From NCBI GenBank assembly GCA_018396995.1, contig JAGTQB010000003.1:32455-96454 (forward strand): a DNA stretch of 64,000 nt, written 5' to 3'. Both the position numbers and the translations under genes were made by a program. Below are positions 18,469 to 28,190 of this stretch, piece by piece (the first letter of the stretch is position 1; each line of letters opens with the position of its first letter). The stretch comes from Candidatus Bathyarchaeota archaeon. Its GTDB lineage: Archaea > Thermoproteota > Bathyarchaeia > Bathyarchaeales > DTEX01. The notes below the pieces were generated by a model that was not told the origin of the DNA, searched no databases, and saw nothing but the letters and a program-made list of their open reading frames with translations.

Positions 18469-19150
18469 GCTAAAATACTTACTCAGTTTCATACAATATC
18501 AAGTCTTAAGGAAAAAGATAAGGGCAGTGTTAAAGATTGATCCCTATGCTGAGCCTATGGGATACTATCATGTTCGAACATTATATTTTGATGATCCTAA
18601 AAATTCCGCATATTTTGAGAAAGCTTCGGGTGCCGGAGTCAGACAAAAATATCGTCTCAGAATCTATAACCTTCGCGACAAACCAGTAAAGTTTGAAAGA
18701 AAAGTAAGGATCTATAACTGTGTATTTAAGGAGAGTGAGGTTATTGAGAGGGAGGAGGCTGAGAAAATCATGAAAGGTGATATTTGCTTTTTAGCGAGCT
18801 CTGAGATCCCGCTCCTTAAGCGCTTTTATACTGAGTGCCGCCTTAATCTCCTGCGTCCAGCAGTACTTTTAGAATATCTTCGCGAACCATACATTTATCC
18901 AGTATGTAATGTTAGAGTAACCTTTGACTTCAACTTGAGGACAAGCATAACCACGCGTCCCCTTAGATTTTTTGAAAAAGATATACCGGTAATAACTGTT
19001 GGTGGTGATAAAACAGTTATAATGGAGGTAAAATATGATGACTTTATCCCCGATCCCATTTGGAAACTTCTCTCAGAGGAGGTTGGCTTACGCCAGGCTC
19101 TTGGAAAGTTTGCACTGTGCAGGGAGGCAAAAGGTGTTTTAATCTTTTAG
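18437..19150 (+). CDS. VTC-domain (polyphosphate polymerase-like) protein
   Basis: This 237-residue protein is a stand-alone VTC domain of the tunnel metalloenzyme fold. The conserved strands are all visible: RYELKYLL, VRTLYFDDP, KYRLRIYN, KFERKVRI, VLLEYLREPY, RVTFDFNLR and VIMEVKYDD. These carry the basic and acidic residues that in yeast Vtc4 line the tunnel and bind ATP and polyphosphate. There is no SPX domain and no membrane segment. The expected activity is making polyphosphate from ATP or a related phosphotransfer; this is inferred from the family. It overlaps the end of the CotH gene by 32 bp, so the two are probably translationally coupled. Confidence 0.88.
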   Translation: MEVRRRHLRYELKYLLSFIQYQVLRKKIRAVLKIDPYAEPMGYYHVRTLYFDDPKNSAYFEKASGAGVRQKYRLRIYNLRDKPVKFERKVRIYNCVFKESEVIEREEAEKIMKGDICFLASSEIPLLKRFYTECRLNLLRPAVLLEYLREPYIYPVCNVRVTFDFNLRTSITTRPLRFFEKDIPVITVGGDKTVIMEVKYDDFIPDPIWKLLSEEVGLRQALGKFALCREAKGVLIF

Positions 19151-19292
19151 GCGCAACATAGAATATCAAAGGGTTACGGTTCCCTCATAAATGTTATAGA
19201 GTAAATGAGGGGAACTATGGAGCGCCTGCAATTAGTTGGTGAGATCTTAAAGTTGAGTTTAAGTCTTATATTAAGTGGTAGGGTGGTTCAGC

Positions 19293-19856
19293 TTGGAGAG
19301 GGTTGGGGATAAAGTCTTCATCATCTTGGGGATTCTCGGCACATTAATAGCGTACATCTGTATAGGTCTCTCGATTTATCTATCTCCCTCCTTCAGCTGG
19401 TTCATTAATGCATTAAGCGACCTTGGGCATGCCCAGAAGAGTAATGTTGCACCCATATTTAATTCTGGCTTATTATTATCCGGCTTTCTAGTGGCGTTAT
19501 ACTCGGCGAGGGTCTTATTAAGATACGCAAAATATACGGGTGTATCTTTATTATTTTCATCCCTGCTATTGCAGGCTGTGGCGGCCTTTGATGAAATTTA
19601 CGGAAGAATCCACTTTATAGTATCCGTGTTATTCTTTGTCTCAGCTGGCCTCTCATGCATAATATACTCTGTAGAGAGGGGGTCTGTTTTGGCGGCGTCA
19701 GCCTTCCTCATAGGATTACTATCATGGGTTCTTTGGTGGATGGATGCATATGAGGCTGGAATCGCCGTTCCAGAAACAATATCTGCATTAGCTGTCTCAT
19801 CATGTATTATTCACTCGGCAATAATGGCGTTACGGAGCTTAAAGATTAAACATTAA
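19293..19856 (+). CDS. DUF998-family membrane protein
   Basis: This protein of about 187 residues has five or six hydrophobic helices. An early SWFINALSDLGH motif is typical of DUF998 proteins, and the last helices read LIGLLSWVLWWMDAYEAGIA and ISALAVSSCIIHSAIMA. The function is unknown. I choose the TTG at 19293 because GGTGG ends six bases before it; a GTG at 19275 is also in frame. It lies 140 bp after the VTC gene and may or may not belong to that operon. Confidence 0.7.
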   Translation: MERVGDKVFIILGILGTLIAYICIGLSIYLSPSFSWFINALSDLGHAQKSNVAPIFNSGLLLSGFLVALYSARVLLRYAKYTGVSLLFSSLLLQAVAAFDEIYGRIHFIVSVLFFVSAGLSCIIYSVERGSVLAASAFLIGLLSWVLWWMDAYEAGIAVPETISALAVSSCIIHSAIMALRSLKIKH

Positions 19857-20062
19857 AGTAGCAGTGCCATGGCTCCGAGGGTTATCAGCACAGCTCCCAT
19901 AATTATGAGTAGTATTGCAATAGATTTCTTGGATAATAGTGCGAGTAAACATAGCTTTAGGAGCGTCCCGGTGGCGAGAATTAATGCGAGGAATAGTATC
20001 ACCAATATTAACAGGAATATCGCTAAGATTAACGCTAACAGCTTTAGTAGCACTTTCCTCAC
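19853..20062 (-). CDS. Small hydrophobic two-helix protein
   Basis: A 69-codon frame encodes a basic start (MRKVLLK) and two hydrophobic helices (LALILAIFLLILVILFLALI and IAILLIIMGAVLITLGAMAL) joined by a short loop with KKS. It starts at GTG after a GGGTGAGG-like site. It overlaps the 3' end of the DUF998 gene by four bases, convergently. No family is recognised. Low-complexity hydrophobic composition makes a spurious frame possible. Confidence 0.5.
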   Translation of the reverse strand: MRKVLLKLLALILAIFLLILVILFLALILATGTLLKLCLLALLSKKSIAILLIIMGAVLITLGAMALLL

Positions 20063-20290
20063 CCTGCTGATTTCACAGTTTTATCGCTTCCTCTAGCCCT
20101 AAGTGCGTATCTATATGTTAAGTTAGCCCCGCCTAAATTTGTATCCTTAACCTAATGTTGTGGGGTATATTCTTCCGTTAATGAAGGTAGCCGCATCCAT
20201 TTAACGCAAACGCTCTAAATTAAAATTGTGGCTTGGTAAACCCGTGGGAAAGTAAATATTTTAGTATTACAAGATAATTGCTGGTGCTTT

Positions 20291-21319
20291 ATGGCTTCTG
20301 CTAAGGAATGGCTTCCCTTAGACGGAGACACACTGCTGACTAGTGATGGCTTCATATTTAATGTATTTGGCTATGAACATCCAGAGGATAGGGTCTTCTC
20401 TTTTCTCAAGTATATTCCCTCAAAATTTAAAGACTTATTTAACATCCGCCTATTGAAGAGGAGATGGAGGCAGGGCGATACCGAGTTCCTCCGCGCCGAG
20501 AAGCTCTACACTGCCGAAAACTATAGGGGACTTCTAAGAACCTTTAAAGAAAATCTCCCCGTATACGTTTATTTCTGTCCCTTTAGGGGTAAAGAGGTCA
20601 TCGCCGTCCCATTCAGCTGCATTAAGAGGGTTTTTGTTCCAAGGGATTGCTTACAAGCCCTCCTTAAGGAACCTAATAGGGATAAACTTCAGGAGCTAGC
20701 GGTAAAGCTCATCACTCTTATTTCAGAAGCCTCTAATATTCCAATTGAGGACTTTGGGCTGCATGGCTCAATAGCTCTGAATATGCATGGTGAGGAATCT
20801 GACATAGATATTGTAGTTTACGGTGGGGACAACTTTAGGAGGGTTGAAGCCACCATAAATAAGCTCGTTGGGGAAGGATTACTCAGCTATGTGTTTAAAA
20901 ATAGGCTGGATGCTGTGAGGAAATATAGGGTTAAGTATGAGGGCAGGGTTCTTATGTATACGGCCGTTCGGAAGCCAGAGGAGATAAATGTGAGGTATGG
21001 CCAATACTGCTATACGCCAATAAAACCAGTCAAATTTATTTGTAAGATTAGAGATGACGATGAGACAATGTTCCGTCCAGCGATCTATGGCGTGGAGTGT
21101 TACTCTCCGCTAGACCAGTTCTCGGAGCTGCCAGATGAAATGGTTCCAGAGAGGGTTGTCTCCATGATTGGTTGCTACAGAAATGTCGCTAGGAGAGGCG
21201 ATAAGATTAGGGTCTCTGGGATATTGGAGCAGGTCAAGTCTACTCAGAATGGCAAAGTATTCTACCAGGTTATCGTCGGATCTGCTTGGGGCGGTGATGA
21301 ATACATTTGGCCCCTCTAA
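20291..21319 (+). CDS. Predicted nucleotidyltransferase, tandem copy 1
   Basis: This 342-residue protein has a central nucleotidyltransferase core: [20 protein letters not shown] (about 157-176) supplies the GS motif and the DxD metal site, followed by [15 protein letters not shown]. The N-terminal 150 residues and the C-terminal 120 residues, which end in a beta-rich domain ([23 protein letters not shown]), are characteristic of an uncharacterised archaeal group that I believe corresponds to COG2413. Its substrate is unknown. It overlaps the next gene by 13 bp, and that gene encodes a diverged paralogue of the same layout. Confidence 0.75.
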   Translation: MASAKEWLPLDGDTLLTSDGFIFNVFGYEHPEDRVFSFLKYIPSKFKDLFNIRLLKRRWRQGDTEFLRAEKLYTAENYRGLLRTFKENLPVYVYFCPFRGKEVIAVPFSCIKRVFVPRDCLQALLKEPNRDKLQELAVKLITLISEASNIPIEDFGLHGSIALNMHGEESDIDIVVYGGDNFRRVEATINKLVGEGLLSYVFKNRLDAVRKYRVKYEGRVLMYTAVRKPEEINVRYGQYCYTPIKPVKFICKIRDDDETMFRPAIYGVECYSPLDQFSELPDEMVPERVVSMIGCYRNVARRGDKIRVSGILEQVKSTQNGKVFYQVIVGSAWGGDEYIWPL

Positions 21320-22380
21320 GGCTCAGAGATAGGGATGCAATAATTACACATGAGGGTCTCATCTTTAGGGTTTTAGGGTATATGCACCTGCCTGAGGGCT
21401 ATATATGTGACTTAGAGTATGCCCCCTCAGAAATCTATAAATCGAGTAACCCCAAGGCCGTTAGGAGCGATGGAAGGAGGGTCTTTTATAAGTTTTATGG
21501 AGATGAAGGCTGGAGTTTCTTGTCAGAAAAATATCCTCATTATATAATGGATTGTAGATTTTTGGGGAGAAAGATTATTGGAGTGAGACACATGGCCATT
21601 AAGGAGATTAGGAGACCTGAGGAGAGGCTTCAAAAGATTATTGAGTTAAGCCCATCTGATAGCTTAATTCACGCCCTACAAAAGCTGGTTGCAATAATTA
21701 TTGCGGATCAAGGTTTATCTCTAAAAGACTTTGGCGTATTCGGCTCAATCCTCCACGGCTTCCATAATCCAAATTTCTCTGACCTAGACATGACGGTTTA
21801 TAGTAGAGACTGTCTTGAGAAGCTCCGCAGTATACTAAGCGAGTTATACGCTCGGCCCAGTTCACCACTAACAAACGAGTTTACTGATGAGAGCTCGATT
21901 AGGGGTAAGGTTTGGCGCTTTAAAGGCATAAACCCCAGGGAGTTTCTCTGGCATCAACGGCGGAAGCTAATTTACGCGGTTTTTTATGACGACTGCTTAA
22001 GGCGGAGGATAAAGGCGGAATTTGAGCCGGTTAAGGCTTGGCGCGAAATAGTAGATGAGCGCCAAGATATTCTCCGTATTCGTCGAGTTGGCTGGACTAG
22101 GTCTATTCTCAGGGTTACTGATGATAAGGATGGCCCATTCATCCCATCCATCTACTATGTTGAGCCAATTGAGGTTATTGAGGGGCTGAGGCGCGCCGAC
22201 ATCTTAAGGGTCGTTTCATATGTTGAGGAGTTTAGGATGCAATGCTTTAAGGATGAAGTAATATATGCTGAAGGAAACCTGGAGGAAGTTGAGACGGGGA
22301 GGGGGAGTTTTCACCAGATAACATTAACTTATGGGCCGCGTTACTATGAGCAGACCCTTAAAACCCTTAAACCAGTATAA
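21307..22380 (+). CDS. Predicted nucleotidyltransferase, tandem copy 2
   Basis: This 357-residue protein has the same domain plan as its upstream neighbour. The core is [20 protein letters not shown] (about 140-160) with GS and DxD intact, then a C-terminal beta domain ([20 protein letters not shown]). Both N-termini share a pattern of a DxDxxxT(H/S)xGxIFxVxGYxH-like start. The TTG start at 21307 sits inside the end of copy 1, implying coupled translation. Two adjacent, strongly diverged copies could form a heterodimer or act on two substrates; this is inference. Confidence 0.75.
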   Translation: MAPLRLRDRDAIITHEGLIFRVLGYMHLPEGYICDLEYAPSEIYKSSNPKAVRSDGRRVFYKFYGDEGWSFLSEKYPHYIMDCRFLGRKIIGVRHMAIKEIRRPEERLQKIIELSPSDSLIHALQKLVAIIIADQGLSLKDFGVFGSILHGFHNPNFSDLDMTVYSRDCLEKLRSILSELYARPSSPLTNEFTDESSIRGKVWRFKGINPREFLWHQRRKLIYAVFYDDCLRRRIKAEFEPVKAWREIVDERQDILRIRRVGWTRSILRVTDDKDGPFIPSIYYVEPIEVIEGLRRADILRVVSYVEEFRMQCFKDEVIYAEGNLEEVETGRGSFHQITLTYGPRYYEQTLKTLKPV

Positions 22381-22464
22381 ACCCGAAGAAGCTTATTTTC
22401 TATCCGAGACCGAGGGGCGTAGCCCTTTTATTTTTCCTGTCCCCTTTATTGCTTTCGATACTAT

Positions 22465-23295
22465 ATGTGTAGGCTCTTTGGACTATTATCCATCACCCCA
22501 TCCAACCCCGCCAAGTATCTCGTTAATGATCCATGCTCGCTTTTATCTCAGAGTAATGCTGATCCTTTTAAGCTTCAGGGCGATGGCTGGGGCATAGGCT
22601 TCTATATTAATGGCTCTTTAAGGGTCATTAAGAGCGAGAGGCCAGTTTACGAGGAGCAGGAGCGTTTTAGGAGCCTTGCTGAAAAAATTAAGTCCAATAT
22701 TATTATTGCGCATATTAGGAGGGCCAGTAACCCGCGCGGTTTGCCAAGGGAGAGACTTATCTCAGTAGAGAATTCTCAGCCATTTTATTACGGAAAATAT
22801 GTTTTCGCCCATAATGGCGTAATAATGATTCCAGATGAGGTTGCCGAGTTCCTTGGAGAGTGGAGGGCGAGGATTAGAGGTTTAAATGATAGTGAAGTCT
22901 ACTTCTGGTATATAATGAAGGAGGTTCATGAGGGGAGGGCTCTCCCAGATGCATTGAGAAATTTTGAGAGAACCCTGTGGGATATTTGGCTTAATGTCCG
23001 CGATAAACACCTAGATAAAACTAGGCCATACATTGGCCTAAACATGGTTTTCAGTGACGGGGGAAGGTTGTATGCCTACTGTAAGTATGATGAGGAGCTT
23101 GATGGGGCTGTGAAATCACTATGCTACCGGGATCACCCCGGTATGCAAATGGTATATTCTTTAAGTACGGAGAGGCTTGTTGTGTCGTCTGAGAAAACAA
23201 ATGTTGAGGAGGATTGGAGACCCCTTGAGAGTGGTCAACTACTGACAGGTTATGTTGAAAACGGAAAGATAATGACTACAAAAATAAGGGTTTAA
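22465..23295 (+). CDS. Class II glutamine amidotransferase (YafJ/EgtC-like)
   Basis: This 276-residue N-terminal-nucleophile hydrolase begins MCRLFGLL, so Cys2 becomes the catalytic nucleophile. Further family motifs are DGWGIGFY, IIAHIRRAS, NSQPFYYGKYVFAHNG and the late segment YSLSTERLVVSSE. It should release ammonia from glutamine or hydrolyse a glutamyl amide. It follows the two nucleotidyltransferase genes with an 84-bp gap and is probably in the same unit. No acceptor domain is fused. It stands directly before the histidine operon, which lacks its own glutaminase, but class II enzymes are not known to serve HisF. Confidence 0.82.
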   Translation: MCRLFGLLSITPSNPAKYLVNDPCSLLSQSNADPFKLQGDGWGIGFYINGSLRVIKSERPVYEEQERFRSLAEKIKSNIIIAHIRRASNPRGLPRERLISVENSQPFYYGKYVFAHNGVIMIPDEVAEFLGEWRARIRGLNDSEVYFWYIMKEVHEGRALPDALRNFERTLWDIWLNVRDKHLDKTRPYIGLNMVFSDGGRLYAYCKYDEELDGAVKSLCYRDHPGMQMVYSLSTERLVVSSEKTNVEEDWRPLESGQLLTGYVENGKIMTTKIRV

Positions 23296-23476
23296 AATCT
23301 TCACACTATACAGGTTTAAGACTAAATACTGAGCCTACTCGTCTCTTAACATAGCTTGGGAGAACTGTAAAAATAATTCTGTGACTGAACTGGAAACATT
23401 TGCTTCAAACAATCATCCTGCCATAATAATTTCAGTTTAACGTAGCCTTAAAAAAGAATAAAACTTATATGGAGAA

Positions 23477-23580
23477 CAATACCTCCACCTTATTTGTGGT
23501 GTGGAGATTGTTGGGTGGGCGCCTTCACTGTAAGTAGTGTCTCGCTTGTTGATGGGGAGCCTCGCCCACAATATATGAAT
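23477..23580 (+). ncRNA. Candidate structured leader or small RNA before hisG
   Basis: This part of the 322-bp gap before hisG has several possible helices. A GTGGGCG strand at 23515 pairs with CGCCCAC ending at 23579. Inside it lies CACT/AGTG with a six-base loop (23526-23539). Upstream, CTCCAC pairs with GTGGAG (23483-23506). The outer stem is followed at once by ACA, as in archaeal H/ACA guide RNAs, but I cannot confirm a guide pocket or k-turn. It could also be a his operon leader. No protein is encoded in the gap. Confidence 0.35.
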
Positions 23581-23617
23581 AATAAAGTTTGTGACAGTTT
23601 TATTATGGTGGCCTGTT

Positions 23618-24616
23618 ATGGGTAAGGTTAGCTTCGCCATACCTAAGGGGCATCTTTCTGAGGGAGCTTTTAGGCTCCTTGAACGGGCTGGATACAGCAT
23701 TTCAGGCGCTGAGCGTTCATATAGGCCATCTATAAATGACCCAAAGATCGAATTAAAGATTCTTAGGCCACAGGAGATACCAATGTTCGTTGCCGATGGC
23801 TTACATGATATAGGTATAACTGGAATCGACTGGATAAGGGAGACTCGCGCCGAAGTTGAGGTTCTATTAGATCTCGAGTATGGCAGGGTTAAGCTAGTAT
23901 TGGCTGTACCTAGATCATGGACGGACGTGAACGATCTGTCGAGCCTACTGGAGAGGTTCAATGGTGAGGGTGAGGTTCTAAGGATATCAACTGAGTACCT
24001 TAATGTCTCGGCAGAATACCTGATGAGTAACCCAGTCTATAGGAGGCTTTATGGCAGTAAGGAGCCCTTAATGATCACCCCGTGGTGGAGGAAGGGCGAG
24101 AATGATAAGGTTGCCCTTTACCTCTCTTTCGGAGCCACCGAGGCTAAGCCGCCGGAGGAGGCTGATGCAATAATCGATGTCATGGAGACGGGGGAGTCTC
24201 TTGAAAGGAATAACTTGAAGCCCATCGAGGTCATAATGGAGTCCTCGGCGATACTAATAGCGAACAAAAACTCCCTTAAGGACCCGGAGAAACGCGAGAA
24301 AATATATGATATCCTAACGCTCCTAAAGGGCGCGATTGATGGTAGGAAGAAGCTGCACATATTTGTTAACGTGCATAAAAGTAATCTTTCAGTTCTCCTT
24401 GAGAGGTTGCCAGCTCTCAAGAAGCCGACGATAGCGCCATTGGCTGATGAGAACTGGTTCTCAGTGAATACGGTGATAGATAGGGATCAGTTCCTGGAGC
24501 TCCTGCCAATACTCAGGAGGTTGGCTCAGGGATTAGTCGTCTATGAGCCCAGACAGGTTCTCCCCCTAGAGGAGATTAGTGGCGGAGAGAGGGCTGGGAG
24601 AGATGAGACTTGCTAG
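23618..24616 (+). CDS. hisG: ATP phosphoribosyltransferase
   Basis: This 332-residue enzyme catalyses the first step of histidine synthesis, joining ATP and PRPP. Visible HisG motifs are FAIPKGHLSEGAFRLLERAG, a segment LRPQEIPMFVADGLHDIGIT and the PRPP-binding loop EADAIIDVMETGESL. It is the long form: after about residue 225 there is a C-terminal regulatory region (KLHIFVNVHKSNLSVLL), so histidine feedback without HisZ is expected. ATG 23618 is chosen because GGTGG lies seven bases upstream. It is the first gene of the his operon and overlaps hisD. Confidence 0.92.
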   Translation: MGKVSFAIPKGHLSEGAFRLLERAGYSISGAERSYRPSINDPKIELKILRPQEIPMFVADGLHDIGITGIDWIRETRAEVEVLLDLEYGRVKLVLAVPRSWTDVNDLSSLLERFNGEGEVLRISTEYLNVSAEYLMSNPVYRRLYGSKEPLMITPWWRKGENDKVALYLSFGATEAKPPEEADAIIDVMETGESLERNNLKPIEVIMESSAILIANKNSLKDPEKREKIYDILTLLKGAIDGRKKLHIFVNVHKSNLSVLLERLPALKKPTIAPLADENWFSVNTVIDRDQFLELLPILRRLAQGLVVYEPRQVLPLEEISGGERAGRDETC

Positions 24617-25899
24617 CTAGAATAGTTAAGCTGAGTAGGATCCGGGATCAGCTTTTAAGGGATAGATGGCCCAGAAAGGGCTTAGATGACGAGTTATTGA
24701 GGTATGTTGAGGGGATCATTAGGGGCGTTAGGGAGCGTGGGGACAAAGCCCTAATAGAGTTTACAGAAAGGTTTGATGGCGTTAAACTGGATGCTAATAG
24801 GCTTAGGGTAAGTCCAGAAGAGATTGAGGGGGCTTATGACAAAGTCACTGATAAGCAGATATCTGCGATAGAGACAGCTAAGAAAAGAATCTATGAATTT
24901 GAGAAAGGCATCATATCGAGGATAAATCTCGAATACACCGATGAGCTTGGCGTTAGGGTTTGGTGGAAGCCACAGCCGATTGAAAGCGTCGGCTGCTACG
25001 TGCCCGGCGGGAGATACCCATACCCAAGTACCCTCATAATGACCGTTATTCCAGCGAAGGTCGCCGGTGTTCAGAGGGTTGTTGTTTGCACCCCACCGCT
25101 CAAGGATGGCAGTATCCACCCGCTGACGCTTATTGCAGCCGATATGTGTGGCGTAAACGAGATTTATAGAGTTGGGGGAGCGCAAGCTGTGGCGGCGATG
25201 GCCTATGGGACGGAGAGCATAAAGCCAGTAAACAAGATTGTTGGTCCAGGAAACCAGTATGTTATGGCCGCTAAGCTCCTGGTTTCGCGCATTGTTCCAA
25301 TAGATCATCCAGCTGGTCCAAGCGAGATAATGATCTTAGCCGATGAGACGGCTAATTCACACCATGTTGCGTTAGATATGATCTCGCAGATGGAGCATGG
25401 CCCTGGATGCATCGCAATCTTGGTTACCACCTCAATGAGATTGGCCGAGCGTGTTCATGAAGATATAATGCGTTTAGCCGCCGGCGCCATGCTGGACGGG
25501 GATGCGTGGCTCCTTGTGGCGGACAGCTTGGATGAGGCTGTTAGCTTCATAAATTGTTTCGCGCCGGAGCACCTTGAGGTAATCACCGTTAATGCCCATA
25601 AGCTGGCTGCAGAAATACGCTCGGCTGGCCTGATACTTATCGGCGACTCAACGCCGGTATCCCTAAGCGATTACTGTCTTGGAACAAACCATGTGATTCC
25701 GACTGGAGGCTACGGCCACGTTTATCAGCCCCTTTCAGCTCTAGACTTCATAAAATTTGTGAGGGTTGCTGAGTGCCCGCCTGAGGCTTTGAGAGCCCTA
25801 TCTAAGGCTGCTATAGTCTTGGCTGAGAGTGAGGGGTTAACGAGACATGCCTTAGCAATTAGTAGGAGGGTTAAGGTTGATGGGGAAAAGGATAATTGA
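24610..25899 (+). CDS. hisD: Histidinol dehydrogenase
   Basis: This 429-residue zinc enzyme oxidises histidinol to histidine in two NAD-dependent steps. Family signatures are [41 protein letters not shown], the zinc and catalytic segment [18 protein letters not shown] and the C-terminal [16 protein letters not shown]. It starts at a TTG overlapping the last codons of hisG by seven bases, so translation is probably coupled. Length and motifs are normal. Confidence 0.95.
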   Translation: MLARIVKLSRIRDQLLRDRWPRKGLDDELLRYVEGIIRGVRERGDKALIEFTERFDGVKLDANRLRVSPEEIEGAYDKVTDKQISAIETAKKRIYEFEKGIISRINLEYTDELGVRVWWKPQPIESVGCYVPGGRYPYPSTLIMTVIPAKVAGVQRVVVCTPPLKDGSIHPLTLIAADMCGVNEIYRVGGAQAVAAMAYGTESIKPVNKIVGPGNQYVMAAKLLVSRIVPIDHPAGPSEIMILADETANSHHVALDMISQMEHGPGCIAILVTTSMRLAERVHEDIMRLAAGAMLDGDAWLLVADSLDEAVSFINCFAPEHLEVITVNAHKLAAEIRSAGLILIGDSTPVSLSDYCLGTNHVIPTGGYGHVYQPLSALDFIKFVRVAECPPEALRALSKAAIVLAESEGLTRHALAISRRVKVDGEKDN

Positions 25900-26995
25900 G
25901 GCTGTTATTAGGGGAGCCTGTAGTTTAAATGTATATGATGTTGGGGAGACAATTGAGGGGCTGGCCGCAAAGCTTGGTAAGAAGCCCAGCGAGATACTGA
26001 AGCTTAACTCGAATGAGAACTTCTTTGTGCCAATTGAACTCCTAAGAAGTGTTTTGAGGCAGGTTATTGAGGAGTCTGACCCGAGAATATACCCAAGGGA
26101 CGAGTATAAGATGTTGAGGGAGGCTATAGGCGGGCTCACCAAGATTCCCCCAGAATGCATTATTATAGGCGCTGGGGGTGACCAGCTAATAGATCTTGTC
26201 TCCAGAATATTTCTTAGAGAGGGGGATGAAGCTCTCTCCATAGAGCCAACTTTCACAATATACGAGCGGTGTGTTAAGGTTCAGGGCGCCGCTTATAGGA
26301 GTATACCTTTAAAGGAGGACTTCTCACTGGATGTAGACTCAATGCTCTCCACGATAACCCCAAAGACGAAGGTTATCTTCCTATGTTCGCCAAATAACCC
26401 TACTGCAAATCAGTTTAGGCGGGAGGATGTGCTACGTCTAGCGGATGAATTTGAGGGGCCAGTGGTTATAGATGAGACATACGCAGACTTCTCCGGGAAG
26501 ACTTTAATTGATGCCGCCATAGATCTCGACAACCTAATGGTTCTTAGGACTTTCTCTAAGACCTTTGGCTTAGCGGGTTTAAGAGTTGGCTACCTCGCCG
26601 CCAATAGAAGACTTGCCAGAACCATTGATGAGAGGTTCCAGATGCCCTACTCGGTCTCGACGATAGCGATTAGGGCGGCTCTCAAAATGATTGATAAATG
26701 GCCTGAAATAGCCGGAACACTCAGCGATATCAGGCGGGAGAGGGATGTCCTGGTGGCGGAGCTTAACAGCATAGGTGGCGTAAGAGCCTTCCCCTCAGAG
26801 ACAAATTTCGTATTATTCCAGGTGAATAGGGATTCGAAGGCCGTTTATAGAGCTCTCTTAAAGAGGGGTATAATTATAAGAGATATTGGGCGCGTATTAA
26901 AATTTGATAACTGTCTGAGGGTTACCGTTGCCCCAAGGCCATTGATGGAGCGCTTCATTAGGGAGCTTGGGGAGGTTATGTGTGAAGGCGCTTAA
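25880..26995 (+). CDS. hisC: Histidinol-phosphate aminotransferase
   Basis: This 371-residue PLP aminotransferase of fold type I has LNSNENFFVP at the start, the phosphate-binding GAGGDQLIDLV, SPNNPTANQF, the VVIDETYADFSG aspartate/tyrosine motif and the Schiff-base lysine in RTFSKTFGLAGLRVGY. It converts imidazole-acetol phosphate to histidinol phosphate. ATG 25880 has GGAGGG nine bases upstream, inside the end of hisD. The 3' end overlaps the HAD gene by 14 bases. Confidence 0.93.
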   Translation: MGKRIIEAVIRGACSLNVYDVGETIEGLAAKLGKKPSEILKLNSNENFFVPIELLRSVLRQVIEESDPRIYPRDEYKMLREAIGGLTKIPPECIIIGAGGDQLIDLVSRIFLREGDEALSIEPTFTIYERCVKVQGAAYRSIPLKEDFSLDVDSMLSTITPKTKVIFLCSPNNPTANQFRREDVLRLADEFEGPVVIDETYADFSGKTLIDAAIDLDNLMVLRTFSKTFGLAGLRVGYLAANRRLARTIDERFQMPYSVSTIAIRAALKMIDKWPEIAGTLSDIRRERDVLVAELNSIGGVRAFPSETNFVLFQVNRDSKAVYRALLKRGIIIRDIGRVLKFDNCLRVTVAPRPLMERFIRELGEVMCEGA

Positions 26996-28190
26996 AGAAT
27001 ATATTACGGTGAGATTCGATCTAGGCGAAGCATACATTAAGAAGAGTAGGCTCAGGGAAATAGCTGAGGTTAATGCCATAATATTTGATTGTGATGGGGT
27101 CTTAATAGATGTTAGGGAATCGTATGATAAAGCTATAGCGAGGGCAACCTCATGGATATTTGAGGCGCTAACAGGCCACAAAATTCCAGAGGAACTGATC
27201 TCAAGTGAAGTGATATTCTCCTTTAGGAGGAGTGGAGGCTTCAATAACGACCATGACATAGTCTATGGTCTATTAATGTTCCTATTGTCTGAGATGCCAG
27301 CAGGCTTCATTAAGGAGCTCTCGGAAGCGATGAAGACCGTTGAATGTGGGGGAAGCAATTTTAGAAAAGTTTTGGCGGTAGGGGATATGATTCGCGCAGC
27401 GTTTCCCCTTATAGACGCTGGGGTTCTCATCAATAGGCTTAAGGATTTCACGTATATGCTCAATAATGATGGAGTCGCCTCGATTGATAGGGCAATATTG
27501 TCCTCAAAGGGTATCCCCAGAGACGTCTACGATACGCTGAAGAGTTTCCTTTATGGATCTGGGAGGGTCTCTGGGAGCATTATAGCAAAAGTTTTTGAGG
27601 AGATATTCTGCGGGCCGGAGCTCTTCAGGAGAGTGTATGGTTTAGAGCCCGAGCTCTTCCATGGGCCTGGGACAATAGAGAATAGCTGGGTTATAGTCAG
27701 GCGGGAGACCCTTGAGAGTTTTTCACAGTTGGTTGGCTGGGGTAAGCTTGGGATAGCCTCTGGAAGTATGTTTGCCCCAGCAAAACATGTTCTCGGCGAC
27801 ATCCTAGAATATTTTAATCCAAGGGCGCTCGTCTTCCTAAATGATGTGAGGCAGATTGAGGAAGAATACTTGAGGAGGGGTTTCCTTAAGATTAGTCTCG
27901 CGAAGCCCAATCCATACCAGCTCTTCAAATCCGCATGGAGCCTAGAACCCTTTAAAAATACCCTGTACATAGGGGACTCAATGGAAGATGTATTCATGGT
28001 TGAGAGGGCTAATAAGCTGGATCAAAGGTTTATATTTGCTGGAGTATACGCCTATACGGGCGCCAAGGATATGGCTCTACACGAATTCCTTAAATCTGGT
28101 TGCGACATTATTTCTCCATCCGTTAATGAGATCCCATCTATCATTGAGGCTGTTAGGAGGCGAGTTTTTGAGGGAGGCGGAATATTATAG
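26982..28190 (+). CDS. HAD-family hydrolase, probable histidinol-phosphate phosphatase
   Basis: This 402-residue protein carries HAD motif I, IIFDCDGVLIDV (Asp36 and Asp38), and a late motif III/IV region, KISLAKPNPYQLFKSA followed by TLYIGDSMEDVFMVERANK. The roughly 250 residues between are much longer than in typical HAD phosphatases and probably form a large cap domain. Lying between hisC and hisB in a tightly overlapped operon, it is the natural candidate for histidinol-phosphate dephosphorylation, a step for which no other gene is present. That role is inferred from position and fold. GTG 26982 is chosen for the GGAGGT site five bases upstream. Confidence 0.75.
   Translation: MKALKEYITVRFDLGEAYIKKSRLREIAEVNAIIFDCDGVLIDVRESYDKAIARATSWIFEALTGHKIPEELISSEVIFSFRRSGGFNNDHDIVYGLLMFLLSEMPAGFIKELSEAMKTVECGGSNFRKVLAVGDMIRAAFPLIDAGVLINRLKDFTYMLNNDGVASIDRAILSSKGIPRDVYDTLKSFLYGSGRVSGSIIAKVFEEIFCGPELFRRVYGLEPELFHGPGTIENSWVIVRRETLESFSQLVGWGKLGIASGSMFAPAKHVLGDILEYFNPRALVFLNDVRQIEEEYLRRGFLKISLAKPNPYQLFKSAWSLEPFKNTLYIGDSMEDVFMVERANKLDQRFIFAGVYAYTGAKDMALHEFLKSGCDIISPSVNEIPSIIEAVRRRVFEGGGIL

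Noticed and set aside
19218-19316. 32-codon frame MERLQLVGEI... before the DUF998 gene
   Set aside because: Too short, no family resemblance, and it overlaps the better supported start at 19293.
22465-23295. Class II amidotransferase as a replacement for HisH
   Set aside because: HisH is a class I triad enzyme that docks on HisF. The gene here is a different fold and is separated by a 322-bp gap with its own probable operon.
27988-28170. Upstream extension of hisB
   Set aside because: It overlaps the end of the HAD gene in another frame, and the family start matches TTG 28168.
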